A DNA stretch of 41,631 nt from Dietzia timorensis (GTDB lineage: Bacteria > Actinomycetota > Actinomycetes > Mycobacteriales > Mycobacteriaceae): assembly GCF_020742175.1 (NCBI RefSeq), contig NZ_DYXM01000228.1:1-41631 (forward strand), written 5' to 3'. Shown piece by piece: positions 24,444 to 31,240 of this stretch (position 1 is its first letter; each line of letters begins with the position of its first letter). Both the position numbers and the translations under genes were made by a program. The notes under the pieces were generated by a model, which made no database searches, had not been told where the DNA came from, and saw only the letters and a program-made list of their open reading frames with translations.

Positions 24444-24944
24444 CTAGCTGCGGAAGATGAACGCGCGCTGCACGATAAAGTTCGTGACCGTCGCGACGCC
24501 CTGACCGATGACGAAACCGATGGTGGACGCCCACCACAGCGAGAGTTCCTGGTCGAGAAGCACCTTGGTAATGAGGGTCGCCAGACCCCATTGAACGACG
24601 AACATGACGCCGTACACCGTCATGGTCACGGCGAACTTACGCCACGACGGTTCTGCCCGGAATGTGTACCGGCGATTGAGTGCGTACGCGGTGAGCGTGC
24701 CGAAGACAAACGAGATCGCCTTGGCCACTGGGTACGACAGGCCGGCGAGATGCATGAGTAACTGGAAAATTCCGTAGTCGACGACCGCTGAGACGCCACC
24801 GACGAGGACGAACCGGATGAGCTGGTCCTTGAGGCCGAGCGGCGCGGGAAGGTCCTCGGCGCGGATGTGCTCGCCTTCGCGCACCGGGATCTCGCGGATT
24901 TCCGAGTGGCGGCCTTCGGCGGGTGTGTCGTTCGTACTACTCAC
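24444..24944 (-). CDS. GtrA-family membrane protein, Rv3789 type
   Basis: A 166-residue protein with about 38 cytoplasmic residues followed by four membrane segments: IRFVLVGGVSAVVDYGIFQLL (43-63), VAKAISFVFGTLTAYALN, FAVTMTVYGVMFVVQWGLATL and ASTIGFVIGQGVATVTNFIVQ. The GtrA signature (FxxVGGxxxxxDYGIF and the later NFxxQRxxxF) is clear. In M. tuberculosis the neighbour of dprE1, Rv3789, was first proposed to flip decaprenyl-phospho-arabinose and later to help anchor AftA. Here it is upstream of glfT2 on the same strand and divergent from the lipase that precedes dprE1. The start is GTG 24944. Confidence 0.9.
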   Translation of the reverse strand: MSSTNDTPAEGRHSEIREIPVREGEHIRAEDLPAPLGLKDQLIRFVLVGGVSAVVDYGIFQLLMHLAGLSYPVAKAISFVFGTLTAYALNRRYTFRAEPSWRKFAVTMTVYGVMFVVQWGLATLITKVLLDQELSLWWASTIGFVIGQGVATVTNFIVQRAFIFRS

Positions 24945-25123
24945 GCTGAATACAGTGCCACAGGTCGCCGCGCGGGTCCCCTCGGCGCGTCCGCTCCGGT
25001 GCGCTGCTCACGGATCTTTGCGAGGCGTGAGCTCACACATACGTACTTTTCAGGCTCAGCTCAGGTGCGTTAGCCTGTACTGGTCGTTCTTCGCGTTTCT
25101 TCGCCAGGGTTCTAGGGGCTTGT

Positions 25124-26578
25124 ATGTCTGATCGGTTCGTCAATGCGTCCATCCGCGCCAGGAGGTGGGCGCGACCGGCGTTCTCGATCGGCGCCGCAGC
25201 GGTGCTCGCAGTCGGCGCGCTCGCCGTTCCGGCGACTGCGAATGCACAGTCACTGATCAACGCCCTGCCCGGGATGAGCAACCTGCCCGGTCAAGAGGGT
25301 TCCGTCGGGCATGGCTCGTCCGAAGAAGGCTCGCTCGAGGCGTTTACCCCGGCCGCCGAATCCGATCGCGTTGCGGAGCGATACCTTCCCGATCCGTCGG
25401 GCGACCCGTGGTACGACCGCGACCTGGACTTCGACAAGAGCGCAGCCCCCGGAACCATTCTCGATGCGCGCCCCGTCCAGCTGCCGTCGATGGGCCTACA
25501 CCGCATCGAATCGTCGTGGCAGGTGCTCATCCGCAGCAACGACACCAACGAGAACGCACAGATCGCGGTGGCGACGATCGTGTTGCCGAAGGCCGAATGG
25601 TCCGGCGATGGGCCGCGGCCGCTGGTCGCGAGCAGCTACGCGACAGATTCGCTCGGCCTGGCCTGCCAGCCGAGCCGGACGCTGCCGAAGGGGATCGCGC
25701 CGACCGCCCCGAACGCCATGCTCGACCAGCGCTTCCTCGACCAGGGGTACGCCCTCGTCGTGCCGGACCACCAGGGCCCGAAGGCCGCGTATGCGGCCGG
25801 GCGGCAGGCCGGGCACGTCGTGCTCGACTCGATCCGCGCCGCCCGCTCCTTCGTGCCGCCGGGCAGCGAGGAGGCGCCGCTCGCCAAGTCGAAGGTCGCG
25901 CAGCTGGGCTTCTCCGGCGGAGCGATCGCCGCAGGCTGGGCCGCACAGATCCAGCCGACCTACGCGCCGGAGCTCGAGGACGTGTTCGTCGGCACGTCCA
26001 TCGGCGGCGTACCGGCAGACTTCGGCGCACTCATGACGACGATGGACGGCTACTACGGGCCGGCCGGCATCTTCCGCGCCGCCGTTCTCGGCGTCGCCCG
26101 CGAGTACCCGGCCCTCTACAAGCACCTCAACCCCCTGGGCGACGTGTTCGCCTACACCTCGCGCAACGCGTGCTCGGAAGAGCTGCACTGGCAGGGGCTA
26201 GCGCAGCTGCCGATCGACAGCCTGACGACGGACAGGCACGTGCTCGCCGACCCGGAGGTGCGCCGCATCCTCGTGGAGAACACGCTCGGCCCGAACCCTG
26301 AACGCCCGAAGGAAATCCCCTCCCAGCCGATGCAGGTGTGGCAGGGCGACGACGATGCCCCGATCGTGCCGAACACCTCCATCGCCATCGGCGATTACTG
26401 GGTTCCGACCTGGGCGGTCAAGCGCATGGTGTCGAACTGGTGCAAGGCCGGGGTCCAGACCCAGTACCAGCCCGTGCCCGGAGAGCACCTGGTCTCGGCA
26501 GGCACCGGAGCGGACCCGGCCTTCGCGTGGATCGATGCACGGATGCGTGATCTACCTCTCGAGGCGAGCTGTAACTAG
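25124..26578 (+). CDS. Secreted lipase (LIP family, alpha/beta hydrolase)
   Basis: A 484-residue exported esterase/lipase. The signal peptide has an RARRWARP basic start, a hydrophobic core at about 19-38 and a likely cleavage ATANA-QS after residue 41. The mature protein resembles the secretory LIP family of actinobacteria: WQVLIRSNDTNENAQIAVATIVLP, then the Ser elbow LGFSGGA (S264), acid site WQGDDDAPIVP (D409-D411) and H455 in PGEHLVSA. Four cysteines in the mature part may form disulfides. AGGGG lies about 7 nt before ATG 25124. It stands alone between the Rv3789-type gene and dprE1, so it may act on envelope or external lipids. Confidence 0.88.
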   Translation: MSDRFVNASIRARRWARPAFSIGAAAVLAVGALAVPATANAQSLINALPGMSNLPGQEGSVGHGSSEEGSLEAFTPAAESDRVAERYLPDPSGDPWYDRDLDFDKSAAPGTILDARPVQLPSMGLHRIESSWQVLIRSNDTNENAQIAVATIVLPKAEWSGDGPRPLVASSYATDSLGLACQPSRTLPKGIAPTAPNAMLDQRFLDQGYALVVPDHQGPKAAYAAGRQAGHVVLDSIRAARSFVPPGSEEAPLAKSKVAQLGFSGGAIAAGWAAQIQPTYAPELEDVFVGTSIGGVPADFGALMTTMDGYYGPAGIFRAAVLGVAREYPALYKHLNPLGDVFAYTSRNACSEELHWQGLAQLPIDSLTTDRHVLADPEVRRILVENTLGPNPERPKEIPSQPMQVWQGDDDAPIVPNTSIAIGDYWVPTWAVKRMVSNWCKAGVQTQYQPVPGEHLVSAGTGADPAFAWIDARMRDLPLEASCN

Positions 26579-26611
26579 CGCGGGATCCGCGACCTGAGGG
26601 GCATTTCGGCG

Positions 26612-26617
26612 TAAAAT
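26612..26617 (+). promoter_or_regulatory. -10 box before dprE1, leaderless arrangement
   Basis: TAAAAT ends 9 nt before ATG 26627, and the intervening CGCTCAGCG holds no Shine-Dalgarno. The transcript probably starts within three bases of the ATG. Confidence 0.5.
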
Positions 26618-26626
26618 CGCTCAGCG

Positions 26627-28108
26627 ATGACTACGAACACGCCCCACCACTCGAACGCCCAGGCTCCGCAGGGTTCTTCCGACGGAGTTCTGCTCGGCGA
26701 ACTCCGCAGGCTCACCGGCTGGGGGCGCACATCCCCGGCCCGCAGTGACGTAATCACGCCGCGCAGCACCGAAGAGATTGCTGCGGTCGTCGAGAGGGTC
26801 GCCGACGCGGTCTCGGGAAGCGAGACGGGGCTGAGCCACGCCCCGCGCGGCGTGCTCGCCCGTGGGCTCGGGCGCTCCTACGGCGACAGCGCCCAGAATT
26901 CCGGCGGCGTCGTGCTCGACCTCAGCCGCTTCAACAAGATCCATCTAATTGACGCCGAGCGCGCCGAGGTCGTCGTGGACGCGGGCGTGAACCTCGACCA
27001 GCTGATGCGCGCCGCGCTCCCTTCGGGCCTGTGGGTTCCGGTCCTTCCGGGCACCCGTCAGGTGACGGTCGGCGGCGCCATCGGCCACGATATCCACGGC
27101 AAGAACCACCACTCTGCGGGCTCCTTCGGCAACCATGTCACGCGCATGGAGCTGCTCACCGCGTCGGGCAAGGTGCTCACCCTCGAGCCGGAGGGCACCT
27201 CGGACGATCCGGACGGCTCGATTTTCTGGGCGACGGTCGGCGGCAACGGCCTCACCGGCATCGTGCTCAAGGCGACCATCGCGATGACGCGCACGGAGAC
27301 GGCGTTCTTCCTCGCGGACGACGACCAGACGAACACGCTCGACGAGACCATCGCGCTGCATACCGACGGCTCCGAGGACCGCTACACCTACTCCTCGGCG
27401 TGGTTCGATGCGATCTCGGCCCCACCGAAGCTCGGTCGCGCCGCGATCTCCCGGGGCAACCTCGCCACGCTCGCGCAGCTCGAGGAGTTCGCCCCGAAGC
27501 TCGCGAAGGACCCGCTGGCGATGAATGCGAAGCCGCTCATCACCTTCCCCGATATCTTCCCCAACGGCCTGGCGAACAAATACACCTTCGGCCCGATTGG
27601 CGAGGTCTACTACCGCATGGGCGGGACCAGCAGAAACAAGATCAAAACGCTGCCGCAGTTCTACCACATGCTCGACCTGTTCTCGGAGTGGAACAGGGCC
27701 TACGGATCCAACGGGTTCCTGCAGTACCAATTCATCGTCCCGCCGGGCGAGGTCGACGGGTTCAAGGACATCATCCGCGACATCCAGTCCTCGGGGCACT
27801 ACTCGTTCCTCAACGTGTTCAAGCTCTTCGGCAAGGGCAACAAGGCGCCGCTGTCCTTCCCGATGGAGGGCTGGAACGTGTGCGTCGACTTCCCCATCAA
27901 CTCCCGGCTCAACGAGTTCGTCACCCACCTCGACCGCCGCGTCATGGACATGGGCGGACGCCTGTACACGGCGAAGGATTCGCGCGTCCCCGCCGCCACC
28001 TTCCACCAGATGTACCCCGAGGTCGACAACTGGATCTCGGTCCGTCGACGCGTGGACCCGAACGGCGTGTTCATGTCGGACATGGGCCGCCGACTCGAGC
28101 TCGTCTGA
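26627..28108 (+). CDS. dprE1: Decaprenylphosphoryl-beta-D-ribose 2'-oxidase DprE1
   Basis: A 493-residue FAD enzyme of the VAO family that oxidises decaprenylphosphoryl-ribose to the 2'-keto form, the first half of DPA synthesis. The FAD domain shows RGLGRSYGDSAQNSGG and LPGTRQVTVGGAIGHDIHGK. The substrate domain ends with FKLFGKGNKAPLSFPMEGWN followed by V, then C419. That cysteine corresponds to Cys387 of the M. tuberculosis enzyme, the residue attacked by benzothiazinones. The N-terminus is about 30 residues longer than in mycobacteria. It is followed 67 nt later by its partner dprE2. Confidence 0.96.
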   Translation: MTTNTPHHSNAQAPQGSSDGVLLGELRRLTGWGRTSPARSDVITPRSTEEIAAVVERVADAVSGSETGLSHAPRGVLARGLGRSYGDSAQNSGGVVLDLSRFNKIHLIDAERAEVVVDAGVNLDQLMRAALPSGLWVPVLPGTRQVTVGGAIGHDIHGKNHHSAGSFGNHVTRMELLTASGKVLTLEPEGTSDDPDGSIFWATVGGNGLTGIVLKATIAMTRTETAFFLADDDQTNTLDETIALHTDGSEDRYTYSSAWFDAISAPPKLGRAAISRGNLATLAQLEEFAPKLAKDPLAMNAKPLITFPDIFPNGLANKYTFGPIGEVYYRMGGTSRNKIKTLPQFYHMLDLFSEWNRAYGSNGFLQYQFIVPPGEVDGFKDIIRDIQSSGHYSFLNVFKLFGKGNKAPLSFPMEGWNVCVDFPINSRLNEFVTHLDRRVMDMGGRLYTAKDSRVPAATFHQMYPEVDNWISVRRRVDPNGVFMSDMGRRLELV

Positions 28109-28175
28109 CCGGCGGGCCCGTCCCGCACCGCCTGCACCCACGCCCGCACCCCATTCGAAAGGCACGTGAAGCTTC

Positions 28176-28946
28176 GTGATCAACGCCGTCGGAAACCCGC
28201 AAACCCTCCTCGTCCTCGGTGGCACCTCCGAGATCGGCCTCGCCATCTGCGAGGAATTCCTGCAGAAGGGCCCGATGAAGATCGTGCTCGCCGCTCTGCC
28301 GAACGACCCGCTGCGCGAGGACGCCGTCGCCCAGATGAAGGCGGCCGGCGCCACCGATGTCGAGCTCGTCGACTTCGACGCCCTGGATTTCGACAGCCAC
28401 TCCGACGTCATCGATAAGTGCTTTGCCGCGGGCGTGGGCGGCGACATCGACGTCGCGATCGTCGCGTTCGGCATGCTCGGCGACGCCGAGACGCTGTGGC
28501 AGGACCAGAAGCTCGCAGTGACGGCGGCCGAGCTCAACTACACGGCGGCAGTGTCCGTCGGCGTGCTGCTCGGGCAGAAGTTCAAGGCGCAGGGGTACGG
28601 CCAGATCGTGGCCATGTCCTCGGCGGCCGGTGAGCGCGTGCGGCGCTCGAACTTCGTCTACGGCTCGACGAAGGCCGGTCTCGACGGCTTTTACCTCAAG
28701 CTCGGTGTGGCGCTCAAGGAGTACGGCGCGAAGGTGCTCGTCGTGCGTCCGGGGCAGGTGCGTACGCGCATGTCCGCCGGCGTCGACGAGGCCCCGCTGA
28801 CGGTGAACAAGGAAGACGTCGGGCGGCTGGTCGTGCAGGCCGTCGACAAGGGCAAGGACCTGATTTGGGCGCCGCCGGCCTTCCAGCTCGTGATGATGGC
28901 GCTGCGCTCGATCCCCCGCCCGATTTTCGACAAGCTGCCGATTTAA
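28176..28946 (+). CDS. dprE2: Decaprenylphosphoryl-2-keto-ribose reductase DprE2
   Basis: A 256-residue short-chain dehydrogenase that reduces the DprE1 product to decaprenylphosphoryl-arabinose. TLLVLGGTSEIGLAICEEF (8-26) is the NAD(P)H-binding glycine motif. The catalytic Ser (AMSSAAGE) and YGSTKAG (Tyr-x-x-x-Lys) follow in normal order. GTG 28176 is the start; the region between it and dprE1 is C-rich and has no gene. A strong two-tier hairpin 19 nt after the stop suggests the dprE1-dprE2 transcript ends there, so aftA and emb are not in the same unit as they would be in M. tuberculosis. Confidence 0.95.
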   Translation: MINAVGNPQTLLVLGGTSEIGLAICEEFLQKGPMKIVLAALPNDPLREDAVAQMKAAGATDVELVDFDALDFDSHSDVIDKCFAAGVGGDIDVAIVAFGMLGDAETLWQDQKLAVTAAELNYTAAVSVGVLLGQKFKAQGYGQIVAMSSAAGERVRRSNFVYGSTKAGLDGFYLKLGVALKEYGAKVLVVRPGQVRTRMSAGVDEAPLTVNKEDVGRLVVQAVDKGKDLIWAPPAFQLVMMALRSIPRPIFDKLPI

Positions 28947-28964
28947 GCTTCTCGCGTCCCACCG

Positions 28965-29003
28965 CACCCACCGTATTTCCCGCGCAGGGAACTTCGGTGG
29001 GTG
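28965..29003 (+). terminator. Two-tier hairpin terminator after dprE2
   Basis: The outer stem CACCCACCG/CGGTGGGTG (28965-28973 with 28995-29003) encloses an inner stem TTCCC/GGGAA (28977-28981 with 28987-28991). TTGTCGTCT follows, only weakly T-rich. Confidence 0.65.
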
Positions 29004-29050
29004 TTGTCGTCTCCTAGCGGTGCAAGCCCATTGGGAAACGTGGAGGGGGC

Positions 29051-29674
29051 ATGGAGACGCGCATGACGAATGGCCCGGTTGAGAACTTTGTGGTCGTATC
29101 CCAGAGTTCGCCTTCCCCAGGAGGTCGCGGAGCCGCTGAGTATGCCTGGATCGGCAAGATTTTCTGGCTCGGCGCGTGGTGGGTCGTGTCCGTATTATTA
29201 GACGCTCTGCTCCTCACATCTCTGCCGGATACGATCTCGTTTTGGGAACGCTTGAGCGATTCCCAAGCGGTGCTATCGAACGGCACATTGTTCGCCATCT
29301 TCTACGGTCCGCCGGCCGCGCTGTTGAGTCTGGTGCTGTCGAAATTGTGGGCTCGTTTCGCGAGGCGGACTGCGGTGGAATCGGCACGGCCGAAGCACTC
29401 AAGTTCAACGCGGACCCTCGTGTGGACCCTGGTCATCGGCCCACTCATCTGGTACTACCTCTGCATCTACGGTTTTGTCGCCGTGTTCGCCAACGACATG
29501 ATCGGTGAAGAGGCTCTGCTCGAACTGGTTGTCGCCCTACCCTCGGCCGCACTTTGGGGAGCCATGTACGGAACCGTGGTGGGCATTGTCGGAATCCCAA
29601 TCTTCATGCTGATCGGTTTCGCGGTTTCCGGCGGCTTCCGGAAGGCATGTCGTCGACGCCGGACACGCTCCTAG
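29051..29674 (+). CDS. Four-helix membrane protein, unknown function
   Basis: A 207-residue protein with four predicted membrane segments: about residues 37-57, 78-97, 123-145 and 160-190, the last being long and glycine-rich (GAMYGTVVGIVGIPIFMLIGFAV). Basic ends (RRRRTRS) would face the cytoplasm. ATG 29051 follows GGAGGGGG directly. The codon and base composition is a little more AT-rich than the flanking cell-wall genes, so it may be a later arrival. Its stop shares the four bases CTAG with the convergent monooxygenase gene. No family is recognised. Confidence 0.65.
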   Translation: METRMTNGPVENFVVVSQSSPSPGGRGAAEYAWIGKIFWLGAWWVVSVLLDALLLTSLPDTISFWERLSDSQAVLSNGTLFAIFYGPPAALLSLVLSKLWARFARRTAVESARPKHSSSTRTLVWTLVIGPLIWYYLCIYGFVAVFANDMIGEEALLELVVALPSAALWGAMYGTVVGIVGIPIFMLIGFAVSGGFRKACRRRRTRS

Positions 29675-29940
29675 GCGGTCTCGAATTCGGCGACGTCCGC
29701 CGTCAGAATGTGTTGACTTTGGTTGTCTTCGGGCCCGTTGCCGCGGAAGGCCTGCAGGTTGTCCCAGTTGTCCCAACGTTCGTAGACGTTGATGCGCGCG
29801 GGGTCGACGATGTCGGCGGAGAGCGCGAAGTCGAGGCAACCCGCGGCGGCGCGGCCCTGCTCGACAATTGTCTCGCAGCCGGCGAGGTAGGACTCGCGAC
29901 CTGCAGGGTCGACGGTGATGTGGCCGGCAACGATGATCAC
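29671..29940 (-). CDS. ABM-domain protein, putative quinol monooxygenase (YgiN-like)
   Basis: An 89-residue protein forming one ferredoxin-like ABM domain. It begins IIVAGHITVDPAGRESYLAG and continues with AAAGCLDFALSADIVDPARI and NVYERWDNWDNLQAF, the usual alpha/beta pattern of cofactor-free monooxygenases that act on quinols or aromatic polyketides. GTG 29940 is the start, preceded by AAAGG at about 9 nt. It stands alone, so the substrate is unknown. The 194 nt upstream up to the hairpin at 30135 hold no gene that I can support. Confidence 0.82.
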   Translation of the reverse strand: MIIVAGHITVDPAGRESYLAGCETIVEQGRAAAGCLDFALSADIVDPARINVYERWDNWDNLQAFRGNGPEDNQSQHILTADVAEFETA

Positions 29941-30134
29941 GGCTGGGCCTTTCTGGTGCGGATTTCGAAAAGTCGATGTGGCACCATTCTCGGGCCTCCG
30001 GGCTGTGCGCTTTTGTCCGATCCTGCCGAATGCCTATGGTTTTCCGCCCAGGCACAGTGAATTGCGATCGCCGCGGAAGTGACTGGTCGACGTCGATGCC
30101 GTACCCGGATCGAACTCGGACCTAACGAACCCCT

Positions 30135-30159
30135 AGGGGCGCGATCTCTTCGCGCCCCT
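30135..30159 (-). terminator. Hairpin downstream of the 50-residue ORF
   Basis: AGGGGCGCGA (30135-30144) and TCGCGCCCCT (30150-30159) form a perfect 10-bp stem with a 5-nt loop. It lies 11 nt past the ORF stop at 30171 on the minus strand. There is no real T-run. Confidence 0.6.
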
Positions 30160-30170
30160 CGGAAGCGAAA

Positions 30171-30323
30171 CTAGACCATCGCCTTGGGCTGTGCACCGCC
30201 TTCTTCGGGCAGGCGCACCGCCTCGAAAGTACGCGGGCTGGCCTCGGCGCGGTGAAAAATCGCGTGAGCCATATCGACTCCCCGGACAGCTTCCATGATG
30301 ACGTTCCACATTGCCTTGAGCAT
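30171..30323 (-). CDS. Small ORF (50 residues) divergent from the TetR gene
   Basis: A 50-residue ORF beginning LKAMWNVIMEAVRGVDMAHA after the initiator Met. ATG 30323 has AAAGAGAG about 8 nt upstream. A 10-bp hairpin follows the stop. The N-terminal half could form an amphipathic helix; the tail is Glu/Gly/Pro-rich. It resembles nothing I recognise. Support comes from its own ribosome site, its own terminator-like hairpin and its position facing a TetR regulator across a perfect palindrome, an arrangement typical for a regulator and its target. In-frame starts further upstream would extend it to about 95 residues. Confidence 0.5.
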   Translation of the reverse strand: MLKAMWNVIMEAVRGVDMAHAIFHRAEASPRTFEAVRLPEEGGAQPKAMV

Positions 30324-30486
30324 CGTGATCTCTCTTTCTGCACCCCGGAGGGACGGATAATCCGCGCCCCGCCGGATGACAACCGGGACACTCCGGCTGT
30401 CCGCCTGCGCACCGCCGCTGCTTCGGCGATGCGGTCCAGCCGAACAAGCTCCTGACAAGCCGATTCGGAAAGTTGATGAACTAGTT

Positions 30487-30506
30487 TGTAAACCGATCGG
30501 TTTACA
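30487..30506. promoter_or_regulatory. Perfect 20-bp palindrome, TetR operator
   Basis: TGTAAACCGATCGGTTTACA is identical to its reverse complement over all 20 bases. It is 17 nt upstream of the tetR ATG and immediately upstream of its -10 box, so a bound repressor would block tetR and probably the divergent small gene. Confidence 0.8.
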
Positions 30507-30510
30507 CCTC

Positions 30511-30516
30511 TATACT
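30511..30516 (+). promoter_or_regulatory. -10 box of the tetR gene, leaderless arrangement
   Basis: TATACT ends 7 nt before ATG 30524, with no Shine-Dalgarno. The palindrome covers the place of the -35 element, which fits autorepression. Confidence 0.55.
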
Positions 30517-30523
30517 GACCTGT

Positions 30524-31138
30524 ATGGTTAGGAAAAATCAAGCCCCTTCCAGAACTCCGGCCGCGCAGGCCGTTCTCGAGGCCGCTGCGTGGTTGTTTTA
30601 CGAGAAGGGCATCAACGCCGTGGGCGTCGAAGCCATCGCCGAACGGGCCGGTGTCACGAAGAAGACGCTCTACGATCAGTTCGGATCCAAGGCGAATCTC
30701 GTCGTCGAATACCTGACGGAAAGGGACCTCGACTACTACGCATGGCTGCGTGAGGCGATCGACAAACACACGGGCACGGACAGAATCCTCGCGGTGTTCG
30801 ACGCGCTCGACACGTGGATGCGGGCGCGTAGTCCCAAGGGCTGCGCATTCGTGCATGCCCACGGGGAGCTCCTCGCGGTCCCCGATCATCCGGCGCACGC
30901 GGTCATCCGGGCGGAGAAGCGCTGGCTTCTGCGACTGTTCGTCGAGCTCGCAGAAGCGGAGGGGCACCGGCAGCCCGATGCCGTAGCGACTCAACTGGTG
31001 TGCCTCCTCGAGGGAGCCACGGTCCTCCGCTCGATTTCCGATATCACCGAGGCGGTGGCGCAGTCCCGGAACGCAGCGGCCGTCCTTCTCGAAGCAGCTG
31101 GCTCCGAGCGCACCCTCGCTGCGAACAAGCCGGCGTAG
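30524..31138 (+). CDS. TetR-family transcriptional repressor
   Basis: A 204-residue regulator. The DNA-binding domain is AVLEAAAWLFYEKGINAVGV (about 16-35) then EAIAERAGVTKKTLYDQFGSKANLV, the standard TetR helix-turn-helix. The helical C-terminal domain contains RSPKGCAFVHAHGELLAVPDHP and QLVCLLEGATVL, as in YcdC/TetR_C-type ligand domains. The likely operator is the perfect palindrome just upstream. The adjacent small ORF on the other strand is its probable target. The ligand is unknown. Confidence 0.9.
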   Translation: MVRKNQAPSRTPAAQAVLEAAAWLFYEKGINAVGVEAIAERAGVTKKTLYDQFGSKANLVVEYLTERDLDYYAWLREAIDKHTGTDRILAVFDALDTWMRARSPKGCAFVHAHGELLAVPDHPAHAVIRAEKRWLLRLFVELAEAEGHRQPDAVATQLVCLLEGATVLRSISDITEAVAQSRNAAAVLLEAAGSERTLAANKPA

Positions 31139-31227
31139 ATCCCGTCGCGGGCCGCTCCACGCGCAACTCCGGCCCGTCGAATCGCTCGTGATGCCGTCGC
31201 TTCGCGCGCATCCATTACCCCAAGCGA

Positions 31228-31233
31228 TAGGTT
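31228..31233 (+). promoter_or_regulatory. -10 box before aftA, leaderless arrangement
   Basis: TAGGTT ends 7 nt before GTG 31241. This suggests that aftA has its own promoter rather than depending on dprE1-dprE2, which ends 2.3 kb upstream. Confidence 0.45.
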
Positions 31234-31240
31234 CTACTGT

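Noticed and set aside
22586..24460. 624-codon open frame opposite glfT2
   Set aside because: The glfT2 product has all its catalytic motifs on the other strand; this frame gives low-complexity Gly/Ala/Val/Asp sequence.
30085..30160. tRNA-like patch (GGATCGAACTCGG) near the hairpin at 30135
   Set aside because: It recalls an antisense T-arm, but no acceptor, anticodon or D-arm can be folded around it.
30122..30994. 290-codon minus-strand frame across tetR
   Set aside because: It is antisense to a clear TetR helix-turn-helix gene and runs through its operator; no motif is seen.
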